Part shown: positions 6,405 to 6,506 of the stretch, piece by piece
How the letters are laid out: each line of letters opens with the position of its first letter
Numbering within the stretch: position 1 is the first letter of the stretch
NCBI GenBank assembly: GCA_009837685.1
Contig: VXTA01000207.1
Location: 1-6,506 of the forward strand
Length of the DNA stretch: 6,506 nucleotides
Direction of reading: 5' to 3'
From: Chloroflexota bacterium
GTDB taxonomy: Bacteria; Chloroflexota; Dehalococcoidia; Lucifugimonadales; Lucifugimonadaceae
Translations under genes and position numbers: made by a program
Notes under the pieces: generated by a model
What the model was told of the DNA's origin: nothing
Databases searched by the model: none
The model's input: the letters and a program-made list of their open reading frames with translations, nothing else

Positions 6405-6506
6405 ATGTATTTCGATTGGCGACTCTTTGAACTCACTCGGGGTGTAAGACTCCGAATCGTATTTGCTGCGCTTTTGGGTCTGATCGCCGTTGGCGCAGGC
6501 GTATCC
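6405..6506 (+). CDS. N-terminus of a probable ABC exporter permease/ATPase (CydC/CydD-like), 3' truncated
   Basis: ATG at 6405-6407 opens 34 codons to the window edge. The peptide starts with aromatic and charged residues (MYFDWRLFELTRGVRLR) and enters a hydrophobic helix (IVFAALLGLIAVGAGVS). This is the shape of the N-terminus of fused permease-ATPase ABC exporters, with a short basic cytoplasmic segment before the first membrane helix, as in the CydC/CydD group. Only this piece is visible, so the ATPase domain and the family are not proven. It starts 14 bases after the kinase stop with no clear Shine-Dalgarno, which suggests co-transcription and perhaps translational coupling. No alternative in-frame start was seen close upstream. 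Confidence 0.6.
   Translation, partial: MYFDWRLFELTRGVRLRIVFAALLGLIAVGAGVS

Overview
The window looks like a piece of a bacterial chromosome of moderate GC. The likeliest source is a Chloroflexota lineage, perhaps a marine SAR202-like member of the Dehalococcoidia. This is inferred from two things: a giant secreted protein with long Thr-Pro linkers and fibronectin type III (FN3) domains, which is a common architecture in that phylum, and neighbouring sugar-acid and sugar-kinase genes. No 16S or other marker gene is present, so the assignment is tentative.

Layout. Bases 2-172 (+) are the last 56 codons of a gene that may encode a phytanoyl-CoA-dioxygenase-like enzyme. It converges tail to tail, with stop codons overlapping in TTAA (169-172), on a 1166-residue secreted, membrane-anchored surface protein (169-3669, -). 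That protein has a signal peptide, two tandem four-cysteine domains, a roughly 128-residue Thr/Ser-X linker, five FN3-like domains in three linker-separated blocks, an unassigned C-terminal beta-rich region and a C-terminal transmembrane helix. A 161-base gap (3670-3830) holds a 7-bp hairpin just before its TTG start and an unexplained cysteine-containing open frame with no start codon. Upstream on the same strand is a mannonate dehydratase-like gene (3831-4814, -).

A 76-base divergent control region (4815-4890) with good ribosome binding sites on both sides separates the dehydratase from an FGGY-family xylulokinase (4891-6390, +). The kinase is full length and shows all the expected motifs, but an in-frame TAG at codon 319 interrupts it. 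Fourteen bases after its end begins an integral membrane protein, cut by the window edge, that resembles the N-terminus of an ABC exporter of the CydC/CydD type.

The dehydratase and kinase probably belong to a sugar or sugar-acid catabolic locus read from a shared divergent promoter region. The giant protein is probably a cell-surface stalk or adhesin-like protein with no evident metabolic link to them. I see no RNA gene, insertion sequence or CRISPR array. The most distinctive features are the repeated architecture of the surface protein and the apparently recent nonsense codon in the kinase.
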